Shown piece after piece: positions 1 to 14,300 of a stretch of DNA of 64,000 bases. The notes under the pieces are model-generated. The model saw nothing but the letters and a program-made list of their open reading frames with translations. It had not been told where the DNA came from and made no database searches. The stretch is taken from assembly GCA_038501195.1 (NCBI GenBank), contig JBBPUQ010000010.1, positions 3,780,001-3,844,000 on the forward strand. The letters run 5' to 3'. The position numbers and the translations under genes were made by a program. Each line of letters starts with the position of its first letter. Within the stretch, counting starts at the first letter, position 1. Origin of the DNA: Nemania diffusa. Its lineage: Eukaryota; Ascomycota; Sordariomycetes; Xylariales; Xylariaceae.

Positions 1-299
1 GATCATCTGATCTGAATTTATGGAAATATAACGATGCGGACGCGCAGAGACAGTCGTAAGGATATGTCGGTGTTATCGTCTCACAAAATCTTTGCTAATA
101 TCGCTGTCTAGCAGTTATTAGCACATAAAATAACCCCGCCGCGCCTTTGACGGGCCATTTATTGGATTTGAGCGTTTTTATACAAACCTGCGGCATATAT
201 TACGAAGGATTCCATTAATTATATAAGCGATGTAGCTTGCAAAAACTTGTTTATAAGTTTAGATATTAAGTACTAAAAGATCTACCTACAGAGCACCTT
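1..299. other. Mixed-composition left edge, no gene seen
   Basis: This stretch has roughly balanced base composition and then grades into the A+T-rich block after about position 240-300. I see no open frame of useful length, no tRNA and no recognisable repeat here. It may be the end of the gene space on the left side of the A+T-rich island, or another less mutated insertion inside it; the window does not extend far enough to tell. Confidence 0.4.
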
Positions 300-699
300 T
301 TTTGCTTATGCTTAAAAGGTTTTAAAAATTATAACTAAGTTAAAGATTAAAATTAAGTTTAAGCTAATAAAAACAAAGTAAAAATGTTAACTTTAAAGTT
401 AAATATTAGCTATAATAAATAAATAAAAGAAAATTTAAATATAATTAATATATATAATATTTTTAATTTTTTGTTATATTATTGTTATAATAGTTTATAT
501 AAAACTTTAAATATTTTTTTACTTTTATATAAACATTTTTATTAATTTTATTAAGTTTATATAATATTTATATTAAATAAATAAAAAATTAAATTTATTA
601 ATTAATAAATTATTATTATTAATTATTAAAGTTGTTTTTTATAATAATATTATTTAATTAAATTATATATAAATTATAAAAGTTTTAAAATATATTAAT

Positions 700-964
700 T
701 GTTGATTTAGCTTTATACGATCAATTGTATATAGCAGAACTAAAACAGAATATAATATTATAATTATACAATATTATTGTTGTTTTTATATTTAAGAAAA
801 AATTTTTATATATATAACATATATATATAAGTTATATAAGTTTGCTAGTAATTTACTAACGTTGCATATAACGAAGTATAGCTGACTACTTAGTAAACAA
901 GTAGCAAATTGTACAAAAAAAATTTAAATATATATTAACTGCAACTAATACTGCTATTTTAACA
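700..964. repeat. Left LTR of retrotransposon 1 (265 bp)
   Basis: It begins TGTTGATTTAGC and ends TTTTAACA. It aligns over its full length with 6493-6757, with differences that are nearly all C/T or G/A transitions. The conserved core includes TATATAGCAGAACTAAAA and AACTGCAACTAA. It is the more intact copy at its left terminus, because the TG is still present. Confidence 0.85.
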
Positions 965-3900
965 GTTGCAAAATTTTTTTTTAGTTACAGTTTTTTTTGT
1001 ATATATACATTTTTTAATTTTTTTTTATATACACTTTTATTTATATATATAACTTATTAATTAAAACTAGTATTTTTAATGCTTAATTTAGTACTTTTTT
1101 TGTTAATATATTAGTTAAATTATTTTTTTTATTAATTTAATATATTTTAAAAATTTCTTTTTTTTTATATAATTTTTGCAGCAATATAATATTAATTATA
1201 AATTGCTTTTTTTATATTATATTAAACTTAATTAAACAGTTATATAGCAATTTTAAATTAAAACATAAAATTGCTAAAACTTGCAGTATATTTAACGTTT
1301 TTAAAATTTTTCAAAAAATTGTACAAAAAGTAATTATATTATTAAATCTATTAATTATTTTATACAGTTTATTAGCTAGTACATTTTTAATTATTTTTTT
1401 ATACTTGTTTAAATTTTAGTAAATAATGTTGCTAAAAATTTCAAATTTTAAGTCAGTATTATTTTTTATACAAGTTTTTATAGCTAATATAATTAAAAAT
1501 CCAATTTATAACGTTATATTTATATTATTTGCAAATAAATTATTTATAAAAATAAAAAGCTTTATATAATATAAATTAAAAAATATAAACGTTAATTTAT
1601 AGTTGTAATTATTAATTTGCTATTTGATTTATTTATTTAAAATAGTTATATCAGCTTTTTAAAAGTCGACAATTTAAGCAGCAGTAAATAAATCGTACAA
1701 AGCTTTTAGCTAGTAAATACTGCTTATATATATATTTTAAATGTATTAAAAAATATACTGTTATATAAAGTTTTTTGTACAAAAGTTAATTTTAGCTAGT
1801 TATATAGTTTGATTTTTTTAAATCAATATAATATATTTATTTATAAATATAACTTAAGTACTGTTAAACTTAATCAAATTATTTTTATTTAAAATTTGCT
1901 TAAATTTAGTTTTAAATTTTATTGTATAAAGTTTAGCTTTTTTTTTAACTAAAAACTTTAAAGTTACAAAACTAAAAATATTATTTATTTATAATTTAAT
2001 AATATTAAATTTTTTAAAACTGCTATTAATAACTAATAAACAAAAGTTATATAAAAAAATAGTTATTTTAAATTTTTAACAGTAATATTTATAATATATT
2101 TTAAACTAATATAAATTTAATTTAGCTAATTTATATAGTAGTTATATAATTTATAATATAGTTTTTTTAAAGTATTTACTTTTAAGTTTAATAAATAAAT
2201 ATATATAGATTTTTTATACAAGCTTATTAATCAACTATATATATATTTATATAATATTTTGCAGTTTATATACTATGTTATAGTTTTAAATTAAAATAGA
2301 TTTAAAAACTAAAATTAATTGCTAACTTATTTACTAAATTATTAGCAATTATATAAATACAATATTTTTTTTTAAATTATTATATTTTTGTACAACTAGT
2401 TAAAACTTTTTATATAATTAAATAGTTTTACTTTTAATTTTTTGTATAAACTTTGATTTAAAAATTTAAATACTGCAATATTTGTTAAAGTTATATTTTA
2501 TAAACTTAAATATTTTTTATATAAACAATTTATTAATTTTTATTATATTAAACTTTTTAAAAAAAAGTTTAAATATATTAATAACGCTATTTATTTATAA
2601 TTTAATAGCTAGCTTATAGTTTATTTTTTTTTTTTAATTAAAAAACATAAAATTTAGTTATATAAAAAAAATTAAAAATTATATTAATTTTTTAAGTTAG
2701 CTTTTTTTTTTTTATATAATATTTATTAAAGCAAATAATATATTGTTTTTGTTATTTTATTTTTTGTTTTTTATTATATAATAATAAAGCTTAATTTATA
2801 TATATTAAAATTTTATAAATTTATTAATTATATTAACAATAATGTTAAATTTTTTAATAGTTTATATTTTATATAGTTTATTTTAATTTTGTTTTTTTTA
2901 CTATATAAATATTTTATTTTTTAGCAGTAATATAAATATTTTATATAAAGCAAAGTTGTTTTGTTAATTAATTATATAGTTAATTTCAACTTTGGTTTGT
3001 TTTTTTTAAAACATTTTTATAGTTTTTTTAATAGCTTTTGCTTTTTGTACAATATTAAAAAATAAAAAAAAATCTTAGTTAATTTGTAAATAAGCACTAA
3101 AAACAAGTAATATTAATATAAAACTGTTAAATTTTACAGTATTATTTAAAGCTTTTATTATTATTTATAAAATTTTTTTATTTTTTATATAATAATTTAT
3201 TTTATTTTTTAAAATATTATATATATAACAAAAAAGTTTATATATTTGTTTGATTTTATTAACAGTTTAATAAGCTTTTATAAGCATTTTTCAACATATA
3301 ACACTTATAATTTTAATTTAGTTTTAAAACTTTTTAAACAAAAAATTTATACTTAAATTATATACAATATTGTTTAAAAAGCTTTAATATATGTTAATTT
3401 AATATTTACAAAGTACTTTTTATATATTTTTTATATTTATTGTATAAAAAAATGTTATAGCTTAAAACAATGTTGCTATATTAATTATATATAATATTTA
3501 TTTACTACTTATTTGTACAATATTAATTATTACTTTATAGTTAAAATTACAATTGTTTTTAATTATAAATTTAAACTATTTTAAAGTTTAATTGTATAAT
3601 TAGCAATAATAACAAAACTTTTAAATTTTTTTTAAAATAAATTAATTAATGTTATAGCTAATTTAAATTAATATTTTATGTAATTTTTTTATACAAAAAT
3701 GTTTAAATTAACAGTACAATTAGTATAGCTCAGTTTTAATAAAATATATACTAGCTTTATATAAGTTAATATTAAAAAACAAATGTTTTTATTTATAAAC
3801 AATAGAAATTATATTTTTATTTTTTTATATAATAATATTTTTAGTATTATTAAAGTATATATTTATTTTGTTAACATTTTTTAGCAAAAATAAAAATAAA

Positions 3901-6492
3901 GTTAAAATATTTAAAATATAATATATAATAATACTTAATACATTTTTTATTTATATAATATTTATAAATATAATAATATTACTTATACTAAACTTAATAT
4001 ATATATTTTTAAAGTTTTAGTTTACTTTTGTACAAAAGTTTAGTTTTAAATAAACTTTTAGTTGTACTTTTTTTACTATAAAATAATTGAAAGCTTTTAT
4101 ATTTTATAGTTTTTTTTAGTACTTTATATAGTATTAAAAGCTAAAAATAAATTAGTTAACTAATGTAGTTTTGTTATATAACTAAATATTTTCGTTAATT
4201 ATATAATAAAAATAAACATTGTTTATTAAAAATTGCGTTGTTTTTTTAGTAAATTTAATATTATTATTGGATTTTTTTTCATTTAAATTTAAATAACTTT
4301 TAGTTACTATTAAATATTAAAAAAACTTATTTAAAATAAATAATTTGTTATAAATTATTTTATACAAATTAAAATATTAGTTTTTAATACAAAAGCGTTT
4401 TTATAAAATATAATTAATAAACTAACAACTTTTTTTATTATATATAAAGCATTTTTTTTTTATATAATTATTTTAGTTATATTTAGTTTATAAACTTTTT
4501 TAACATTTGTTAAATTTTTAGTTTTTTATACAATTAAAATTATATTTTTTATTTATTAAATAAATATTTTATAAAGCAGCTATTTAATTATTGTTTAAAA
4601 TGTAAAAATATATACAAAAGTTTACAAAAAATACTTTACAAGTTAGCTTTTAAAATATTAAAACTATTGTTAATTTAAATACTTTATAACATATTTATAC
4701 AATAGTTATATTTAATTAGATTTTGTTTTAATAATTAATACTTAAAGCTTATTAAGCTTTTAACAGTTTGTTAATTATTAATTTTAATACTTTATATAAA
4801 ACTTTTTTAAAGTTTTTTTATTTTATTTATATAAAAATAATAATAATTTAATTAGTTTAATATTAATTATAGTTTATATTTATATTAAAATATACATTTA
4901 TTACATAATATATTTTGTATTAAGTTTTGTTTAATTTAATATTATATATAAAAAAGTTTTTTATACAACTTTTTAAAATATAAAAAAATACTACGTAATA
5001 TTAGTTGTTCAAAATACTTAATTACTTACAAACATTAATAAATAATCTAGCTTTATTATATAAAAAGTTATATAACTTACTAAAATAATTGCGTTTTTTT
5101 TTCTAAATTTTTTAAAATATTACATACTTTTTTAATAAAATAATTTTGTTTTATATAATTTTTATAAATAATAAATTTAAATAAATACTTAAAAGTATTA
5201 AATTTAAAATTATATAATAGTTTAAATACAAAGTAAAAATAACTAAAAAAATATAGCAAATAAAATATTTGTAAATAAATAAAAAATTAAATTAATAACT
5301 TATTTAAAAAATCAATAACTTGTATAATTTGTACAGCTGTTTTTTAATAATAAATTATACAATTAATTATAAAACTTAAAAATAAATATTTTATAAAGCT
5401 TTTTTTGTTTATATAATTTTTAGTTAAATTAAAGGTTGTTTAACAAAAAGTATTAAATAAACAGTAGAAAAAAAAGTCGTTGTTTTAAAAATATATATTA
5501 TTAACGTTTTAATTTTTATAAAAAATAGTTGTATAAAAGTTTTAAACTATATTTATAAAATTAATAGTTTTTTTAAGTACTTAAATTGCTATAAAATATA
5601 GTAACTTTATAAAATTTTAACAAGTTATACTGTTTTACTTTTGTTTATACAATTTTTTAATACTATAAAAACAATTTTTTTTATTTTTAAAATATTAACT
5701 AAGTTATAATATAATATATAATTAATTTAGTTAAACTAGTATTATATTTAATTTTCAAAATTTTTTTTATATATTTTTAAAAAATTTTAACTAGTACATT
5801 TTAAATACTTATATTTTACTATTTAGTATATAAAATAAATAAAAAAATGTTTTTTTATAGCAGTAAAAATATCAATAAGTTTGTTTTAATATTTTTTAAT
5901 AATATATTTTTATACAATTGTAATATTAGTACTAAAATATTTAACAAATTTATTGTATAAAAAGTTATATATAAAAATAACTTTTTGCTTAACTTTTTAT
6001 TAAAGCTATTAAAACACTATTATATTTAAAAGTTGTTGTTTTAACTTATATATATAACAAAATTATTTAAGTAAAAAATATAAGCTATTTATTTACTTTT
6101 ATATATATATTTTTTGCTAAATAAAAAAAAGTATGTTTATACAATTAAATATAAATAATAAAAATTTTTTAAATAGCAACGTTGTTTATTATTACTTTTT
6201 TTATATAAAAACATTTTTTACTAAGTTAAAAAAAATATATTTATATAATAAAAAACTTAATTTTTTTTTATATATAATAATATATACGTTTTTTATTAAA
6301 TAAAAAAAAATATATACATATAAAAATAAACTTAAAACATAATATAAAAATAAACATTTTTTGCTAAATTAAAAAAAGTATGTTTGTACAATTAAAATTT
6401 AAAAGTTATTTTAATTAACTTTTATTTTTAAATTTTGCTAATTTGTAATATATTACTATTAAGTAAAAAAAGCTAATATAACTACTAATTAA

Positions 6493-6757
6493 TATTAATT
6501 TAACTTTATACAATTGATTATATATAGCAGAACTAAAATAAAATATAATATTATAATTATATAATACTATTGTTATTTTTATATTTAAAAAAGAATTTTT
6601 ATATATGCAACATATATATATAAATTGTATAAGCTTGTTAGCAGTTTGTTAGCGTTGCACATAACAAAATACAGCCGACCACTTAGTAAGTAAGTAACAG
6701 ATCGTATAAAAAGAATTTAAATATATACTAACTGCAACTAACACTGCTATTTCAACA
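6493..6757. repeat. Right LTR of retrotransposon 1 (265 bp)
   Basis: It begins TATTAATTTAAC, where TG has become TA, and ends TTTCAACA. It has exactly the same length as the left LTR. It retains more G+C in its middle (for example CAGCCGACCACTTAG near 6672) than the left LTR, so the two LTRs were mutated unequally. It is followed directly by the target duplication TTAAT. Confidence 0.85.
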
Positions 6758-6762
6758 TTAAT

Positions 6763-8379
6763 ACTTTTTATTTTGCTTTTTTTATTATATTATTTATTTT
6801 TAAATAATATATAATATTTAATTATTATTTAATATTTATTAATTTATTAATTTATAAAATTATTATTAAAAAGTTTTTATTTAATTTAAATTTTAATTAT
6901 TAATTATAATTTTTAAAAATTTATAAAATTGTTAAAAATAATTTATAAATTATTTTATATATATTTTTATATTTATAAATTTTATAATTATTAAAATTAT
7001 TGTTTTAATAAATTTATTAATAATTATTATAATAAATAAAAAGTTTTTAAAAGTTATAATAAAAAAGCTTATTATAAAATTTATTAAAAACTTGTTTTAA
7101 AATTATTTTAAAATATATAAAAACTTAAAAAGCTTTTTTAGTTTTAATTTTTAAATAGTTTTTTTTTATATATTATAATTTATTATAAAATAATATATTA
7201 TTTAATATATTTTAAATTAAAAATAGTTTTTATTTAATATAGTTATTATATTATTATAATTTAAATATTTAATTAATAAAAAGTTATAATAACTTTATAT
7301 TAAATTAATTTAAAATAGCTTTTAATTTAATATTTATATATATTTTTTATAATAAAAAATTTTATTTAGTTTTAATTTATATTTTATAATAAAAACATTT
7401 AAAGTTTTATTATTTATTTTAAATTTTTATAAAAACTTTTTTTTGTTTTTTTATATTATTTATATTATTAATTTATAACGTAAAGCTTTTTTTAAAACAA
7501 TATTTTATATTATTTATAAATTGTTATTTATAACAATATAATAATTAAATAATAAATTATTTATTATATTATTTAATATATTAATATTATAATATTTTTT
7601 TAGTTTAAAAGTTAATTATTTATAATATAAAAATATATTCTTTTTTTTTAAAACTTGCTTATTTGTTTTTAAAAGTAAGTTTTATTTTTGTTTTAATATA
7701 TATTATTTTTATAATTTATATAGTTTATTACTGCGTTTTTTAAGCTATAAAAAGTAATAAAAATATATAATAACTATAAACATTTAATAAAAAAGCGATT
7801 TATAATATATATATATTTATAAGTTTAATTAATTAAAATTTTAATAACTAAAGTTTTATTATAAATAAAATATATTATAAAAAATCTATTGTTTATATTT
7901 TGTTAAATTTTATTTTAAAATTTATAAAAATTAATTTATATATTTACTTTTTATTATATTTATAATTAAAAGCTTTTCTTTTTTAAAAAAATGTTTTTTT
8001 TTAAGTTTTTTTTATTTCTTTTTAATATATTAATAATTTTTATATTAATATTATATATAAAAAACATAAACTAATTTTAAATTATAATATAATTGTTTTT
8101 TTATAATATATAAAATTTTTGTTTCATTTGTTTTATTTTTTAAAAATATTTATTAAATTTTTAATTATTTATTAATTATTTAAAAATTAATATTATATAT
8201 AGTTATTATTTAAATATTTTTTTTATATTTATTTTTTTTAACTTTATATTTAAATAAAAAATTATATTTTTTTAATTATAGCTTTATAAATATATAATAT
8301 AATTATAACTTTTTAATTTTTAAATAATAATTATAACTTTATATATTTAATTTATATAATAAAAAAAGATTATATATAT
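6763..8379. other. A+T-rich sequence, no identifiable content
   Basis: Nearly pure A/T between retrotransposon 1 and the first recognisable copy of the older repeat family. I see no open frame, LTR end or G+C-containing remnant that can be assigned. It is probably further decayed repeat, possibly the upstream continuation of the family recognised from about 8380. Confidence 0.4.
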
Positions 8380-8909
8380 ATTTTTTTATAAAGTTTTTTA
8401 ATAATATTATTTTAAATTATTTATAATTAATTTTTCAAATTTAACAATAATTTTATTATATTTAAATTTTAATTATAAAACTTTTTTAATAATATAAAAT
8501 TATTTTAAAAGTTTTTAATATAATATTATTTATTATTAATATTTTAATTTATTTCATTAATTTAATATTATAACTTTTAATATTATAAATATATTATATA
8601 TATATTTTTTATTTTAAATTTTCTTTTATTTTTAAATTTAAATAATTTATTTTTAAAATTATTACTTTTTTAATTTATTAATAAATTATTAAAATATTTT
8701 TATAATTAATTAATATAATATTAATTTATAATTTTTTAAAATAAAAAGATTTATAATATAAATATATTATTATTTTTTTTAAAAGTTTTATATATTTATT
8801 ATATTATTAAATAATTAAATTTATTTAAATATTTATTAAATATTTAAAATGTTTATTTTTTTAATATAAATATATAATTTTTTATATTTTATTTTAAAAT
8901 TTTAAATAT
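8380..8909 (+). repeat. Older dispersed repeat, fragment a
   Basis: This stretch aligns by eye with about 11830-12250 and 28650-29100, sharing strings such as TTTAATATAATATTATTTAT and TATTATTAAATAATTAAATT. It is cut off at 8910 by the start of an inverted LTR copy. The repeat family has no recognisable coding content or termini, so its class is unknown. The left boundary is approximate. Confidence 0.5.
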
Positions 8910-11265
8910 TGTTAAATTAATAATTTAATAAAACTTATATATATATATTTAAATATATAATTAAAATTTAAATTAAAACTTTTATTAAATAATTAAATAA
9001 ATAAAAAATATAAAAACTTATTAAAATTTATAAAACTTATAAGTTTTATATATATATATATATATATATAAATAATTTATATATAACTTTTTTAATTTAA
9101 TTTTATTTTATAATATATATATATAAATTAATATAAAATTCTTTTATATATATATATATATAAACTTTTATTAATATTAAATAATAATTATAAAATGCGA
9201 TTATAAATTAGCAAAATTCAAAAGCAAAAACTAGTTATTATTACAAGTAGCTTTTATATTTTTTTTTCTGTTTTATATAAAAAATAAACTATTATTTATA
9301 TTAATTAGTTAAAAGTATATTAAATTAACTATTAAATAAAAAAAACTTAACTATTGCAAAATTAAAATTAATTTTATATAATAGTTTAATTATTTTTATA
9401 TAAAAATTAATAAAACTATAAATTATTTTATATATTTACTTTTTTAACTATTTTATTTATTTTATTTTTTTTATTTTATTACTTTTTATAAATATATTAA
9501 TATTTATAACAAATGTAATTATAGCAGCTATAATTGTAATAATTAAACAAATTTAAAATAATAAATTAATAGCTTTATATAATAAAAATAAATTTATATA
9601 TAAAAATATAATTAATAATAATAACATTTAAATAAAAATTTAAAAAAAATAAACTAATTTTAAATATTGATATATAATTATTAATTTTAATTAATTTGTT
9701 AAACTTTTATAATTAATAATATATTTTATAAAATAATTATAAAATTATATATAATTCAAAATTAAAAATAAATAACTTATATAAATGTTTATAATAAATT
9801 TTTATAATTAAATAAAACTAATATTAATAAATATTAATTATATAATTTAAAAAAGATTTATTATTATTATTAAAAACAATAAAAATAGTAAAATATATAA
9901 ATAATTTTTTAAAAATAAATCTTTATATATTATTAAAAAATATATAAATAAAAACAATAACAATTTAAATAATAATATATTTATATAAATAGTTTTAATA
10001 TTTATATTAATAAATATATAAAGATTTTTAAATATATAAATAAAGTATTTAATATTATAATTAATTATATTAAAATTAATAATATTAATATATATTATAA
10101 TATTTAAAACAAATAATTAAATAATATTTTTTTTTATATAAATAAACATTTAAAATTTTATATTTATTTTTAAAGTTTTTACTATATATTGTTTACTTAT
10201 ATTTATATATAAAAATTAATTATATAAACTTTTTTTTATTTAAATTATATATAATAATTTAATTAAAACAGTTTAATTAATTATATTTATTAAAATATAA
10301 CAATTTAATTAAAATTATAATAATAAATTATATAATATATTATATAATAAAGTTTAAATTTTTAAATTAATATATTGTTAATTTAATATTATTATAAAAC
10401 AATATTATATAATATTTTTTTTTATATTAAAAAAAAAAACTAAACAATATTATTTAAACTATATTAATTTAATATATAAATAAAATAAAATTTATATAAT
10501 ATTTAATAATTGTTTTAATATAATAATTAATTATAATTAATATTAAATTAATTATATTATTATTATTTTTATATAAATAAAATAAAACAATTTAATAAAA
10601 ATAATATTTAAAATATTAAAAACTATAATTAATAAATTTTAATTTATATAATATATTTTAAAATTTAATTATTATAAAAAAATATTACTTTATATAATAG
10701 TTATATAAATATATTTTAATATATTTAAATTTAAATTTATTTTAATTAATTAAAAGTTTATAAAAAAAGCTTTATTTTTTAATTTATAAATAATATTATA
10801 AATCTTTTTTAATTAAAAAATAAATTATTATTATATATTAAATATTTAATATAATTATATAATTATATTTATAAATTTTTTTTTTATAAAAAATTATAAT
10901 AATTATATAATAAAAATAATAATAATAATATAAAATATTTTATTTATAAAAGATTTAAATATTAATTTATTAATTATAATTAATAAAAAAAAATTAAAAC
11001 AAAAAAGCAATATTTTATTATATATAATATTTTAAAATAAAAAGTTTTATTATATAAAAAATATAATATATTTATATTAAAATATAAAAATAATAAAAAC
11101 TTTTTATATATTAATAAATTTAATAATAATTTAAATTTTAAAATAAAAAAAAAAATAGTTTAATTTTTAATAAATTTAATATATTTTTATTATATAATAA
11201 AAAAAATATATATATTTAAAATTAAAAATTAATATTAAATAATTTTTATTTAAATAATTAATATT
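8910..11265 (+). mobile_element. Truncated inverted copy of LTR retrotransposon 2
   Basis: 8910-9176 is the reverse complement of the LTR at 34984-35291: it starts TGTTAAATTAATAATTTAAT, equivalent to the reverse complement of the 3' terminus with RIP changes, and ends TTTTATTAATA, with roughly 40 bp missing internally. From 9177 the sequence continues as the reverse complement of 34983 downward and can be followed to about 11265, where it joins the older repeat family. The copy therefore holds one LTR and about 2.1 kb of interior and lacks the rest. It is more heavily mutated than the 29376-35291 copy: hardly any C remains. If retrotransposon 2 reads on the minus strand, this copy reads on the plus strand. 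Confidence 0.7.
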
Positions 11266-11321
11266 GTTGTATAAAACTTATAAAAAAAGCAAAGTTTTAA
11301 AAAAATAAAATTATATTATAT

Positions 11322-11353
<32 letters not shown>

Positions 11354-14300
11354 GTTAAAAGATTTTTATATAAAAATTGTTTATATATATATATAAAATA
11401 ATTTAAAACAATAATTAATAAATTGTTTATTTAATTATATAATAAAGTTATTTATTTATTTAAATAATTAATAGTTTTAATATTAATTAATTTATAACTA
11501 TTTTTTTTTTTAAAAAAAAATAATTTATTTATAAATTATAAAATTTAAATATATAAGTTTTAATTAAATATTTTATAATAAAAACAAAATCGTTTTAAAT
11601 ATTTATTATATTATTAATTATTAAACTTTTTCTTTATTTAATTATAATATAGCTTTTTTATAATTAATATTATTAAGTTTTAATAATAATATATTTTAAA
11701 TATATTTTATATATATATATATATATATATTTTATATATATATATATATATATTTTATATAATTAATAAATTATTATTAATATAAAAACTATTAATAATA
11801 TTATTTTATATTATTTATAATTATTAATTTAGTTTTAAAATTTTTTTTATTATATTTAAATTATTATTATAAAAGTTTTTTAATAATATAAAGTTATTTT
11901 TAAAAGTTTTAATATAATATTATTTATTATTAATATTTTTTTTTTTTTTAATTTATTTAATATTATAATCTTTAATAATATAATTATATTATATATATTT
12001 TTTTTATTTTAAATTTTTTTTATTTTTAAAACTATTAATTTTTTAATTTATTAATAAATTATTAAAATATTTTTATAAATAATTAATATAATATTAATTT
12101 ATTAATTATTATAATAATAAAACTTATAATATAAATATATATATATTTTTTTTTTTAATATTTTATATATTTATTATATTATTAAATAATTAAATTTATT
12201 TAAAAGTTTATTAATAATTTAAAATTATTATTTTTTTAATATAAATTTATAATTATTTATATTAAAATTAAAGTTATAATATTTTTTATTAATTTATTTA
12301 ATTATATAATTATAAATATATTTTAAATTTTTTTTAATAAAGTTAATAAATTATAAAGTTTTTTATAAATTATATAGTTTTTTTAATTAAAATAAAACAA
12401 TATAAAATAATAGTTTTATTAATTTATAAAGTAATAAAATTTATATATAATTTATTATAAAAATTTATTTAAATTAATTATTTTAATAATAATTAATATA
12501 AAATTAAAATTATTAATTTAAATATTTATTTATAATTTTATTTTATTTAATAGTTTTATTATAATTTATAAATATTAAAATATATTTAATTTTTATAATT
12601 TTATATAATTTATTTATAAATATAAATATAAATTAAAATTTATTATTAAATATTAATATAATTAATATTTTAAAAATTTTAAAAAAGTTTTTATAATTTA
12701 TTTATATAATATTTTTTATAATTATTTTTATAATATAAAATATAATTTATGTTTTTTTTTAATTAATTTATTATAATTAATATATTATTAAAACTATTTT
12801 TATTTTTAAATATTTATTTAAAATTAATAATTAAATATTTTTATATATAATTTAAAATAAAAAATAATATAAATTTATTAAATATTTTATTATATAAAAT
12901 TTTTATAAAATAATATTTTATATAATTAAAAATATATATATTATAATTGTTTTTAAAATTAAATTATTAATAATGTTTTATAAAAAACTTATATATATAT
13001 ATATATTTTTTTTTAAATATAATATTAACATTTTATTATATATTTTTTAAATAAACTATATATATAAATATAAAAAATTAAAAATTATAAATTTTTTATT
13101 AAAAATAATTAAACTATTAATTATTTAATAAAAGTTATTTATATTAAAAATAGTTCTTTTATAATATATTTATATATTAAAGTTTTTTTTATTTTTTTTA
13201 AATATTTTTATAATTAATTAAAAATTTAATAAAATTTTTATATTTTTTTATAGTTTTATAATAAATAGTTGATTTTAATTAATTATTAATATAAATATTT
13301 TATATATTAAATTATTTATTAATTAAAAAATTGTTAAATATTTTTATATTTTTTTTATTTTTTATATATAACAAAGTATTTATATTTTTTTATTAATATA
13401 TTAACTATTATATTTTTTTTTTAAAATAATATATAATATAAAAATTATATTTTATAAATAATTTTATTTATTTTATTTATTATAAATTTAAATATTTTTT
13501 TTATATAAAATATTTTAAAATTTAATAATTAATTATTATTAAAAATAGTTTAATTTAATTATTAATTAATTTTAATTATTATTTTTTAAAAGTTAATAAT
13601 ATTATAAATATTTTTTTATTAAAAATGTTTTAATTTAATTTAATATTATATAAAGTTTTTAAATAATAAATAATTAAATATTAATTATTATTATATTTTA
13701 AAAATAATATATTTATTATTATATTATTAAAAATATTTGTTTTAATTTTTATAAATAATTATATTTATAATATTATAATATTAAATAAAAAATAAAAACT
13801 TTTTTTAATTATAAAAAGATTTAATTATATTTTTTTAAATTAAATATATTATAAAAATAATAAATTAATTATAATTGTTAATAAACTTTTTATAAAAATT
13901 ATAATTTTTTTATAATAATAAAAACTTTTTAATTTTTTATTATATTTATTTAATTAAATTAATTTAAATATTATTTATATTAATAATATATTTTAAAAAT
14001 TTAATTTTTATAATATAAAACTTTATAATATATAATTAATATAATATTAATTATATATATTTTCTATAATCTTTTAAATTATTTAAATAAATAAAAATAT
14101 TATTTATATATATATAGCAAAAATTATTTAAATAATTAAATTAAAAAAAAATATTTTATATTAAAAAAATTTATAATAAATATAAAAAATTATTAAATTT
14201 TTTTATTTAAGTTTTATATATATTTAATTAAATATTTATTTTATATTTAATTTAATAAATATATTAATTTTAAATAATTAAAACAAAGTTTTTTTAATTA
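11265..14300 (+). repeat. Older dispersed repeat, copy b (uninterrupted)
   Basis: It aligns in the same orientation with 28130-29375 followed directly by 35292-37060, so it represents the arrangement before retrotransposon 2 inserted. Matching anchors include the stretch near 11270-11460 with 28140-28330, near 11900-12250 with 28730-29080, and 12440-12700 with 35300-35570. The empty target site corresponds to about 12436-12445. There are no open frames. The right end is approximate, because the match fades after about 14300. Confidence 0.6.

Larger units (their letters stand above)
700..6757 (-). mobile_element. LTR retrotransposon 1, complete but RIP-degraded
   Basis: Two direct repeats of equal length (265 bp; 700-964 and 6493-6757) enclose 5.5 kb of A+T-rich sequence. 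The outer ends read TG..CA in the left LTR and TA..CA in the right one, as after RIP of TG. The 5 bp on both outer sides are TTAAT (695-699 and 6758-6762), a target site duplication. The total of 6058 bp is normal for a Copia or Gypsy element. The internal part matches the interior of the element at 29376-35291, although their LTRs differ. No intact gag or pol frame survives. Minus orientation is a weak inference from an A-rich, polypurine-like tract just inside the left LTR when read on the minus strand. Superfamily undetermined. Confidence 0.85.
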
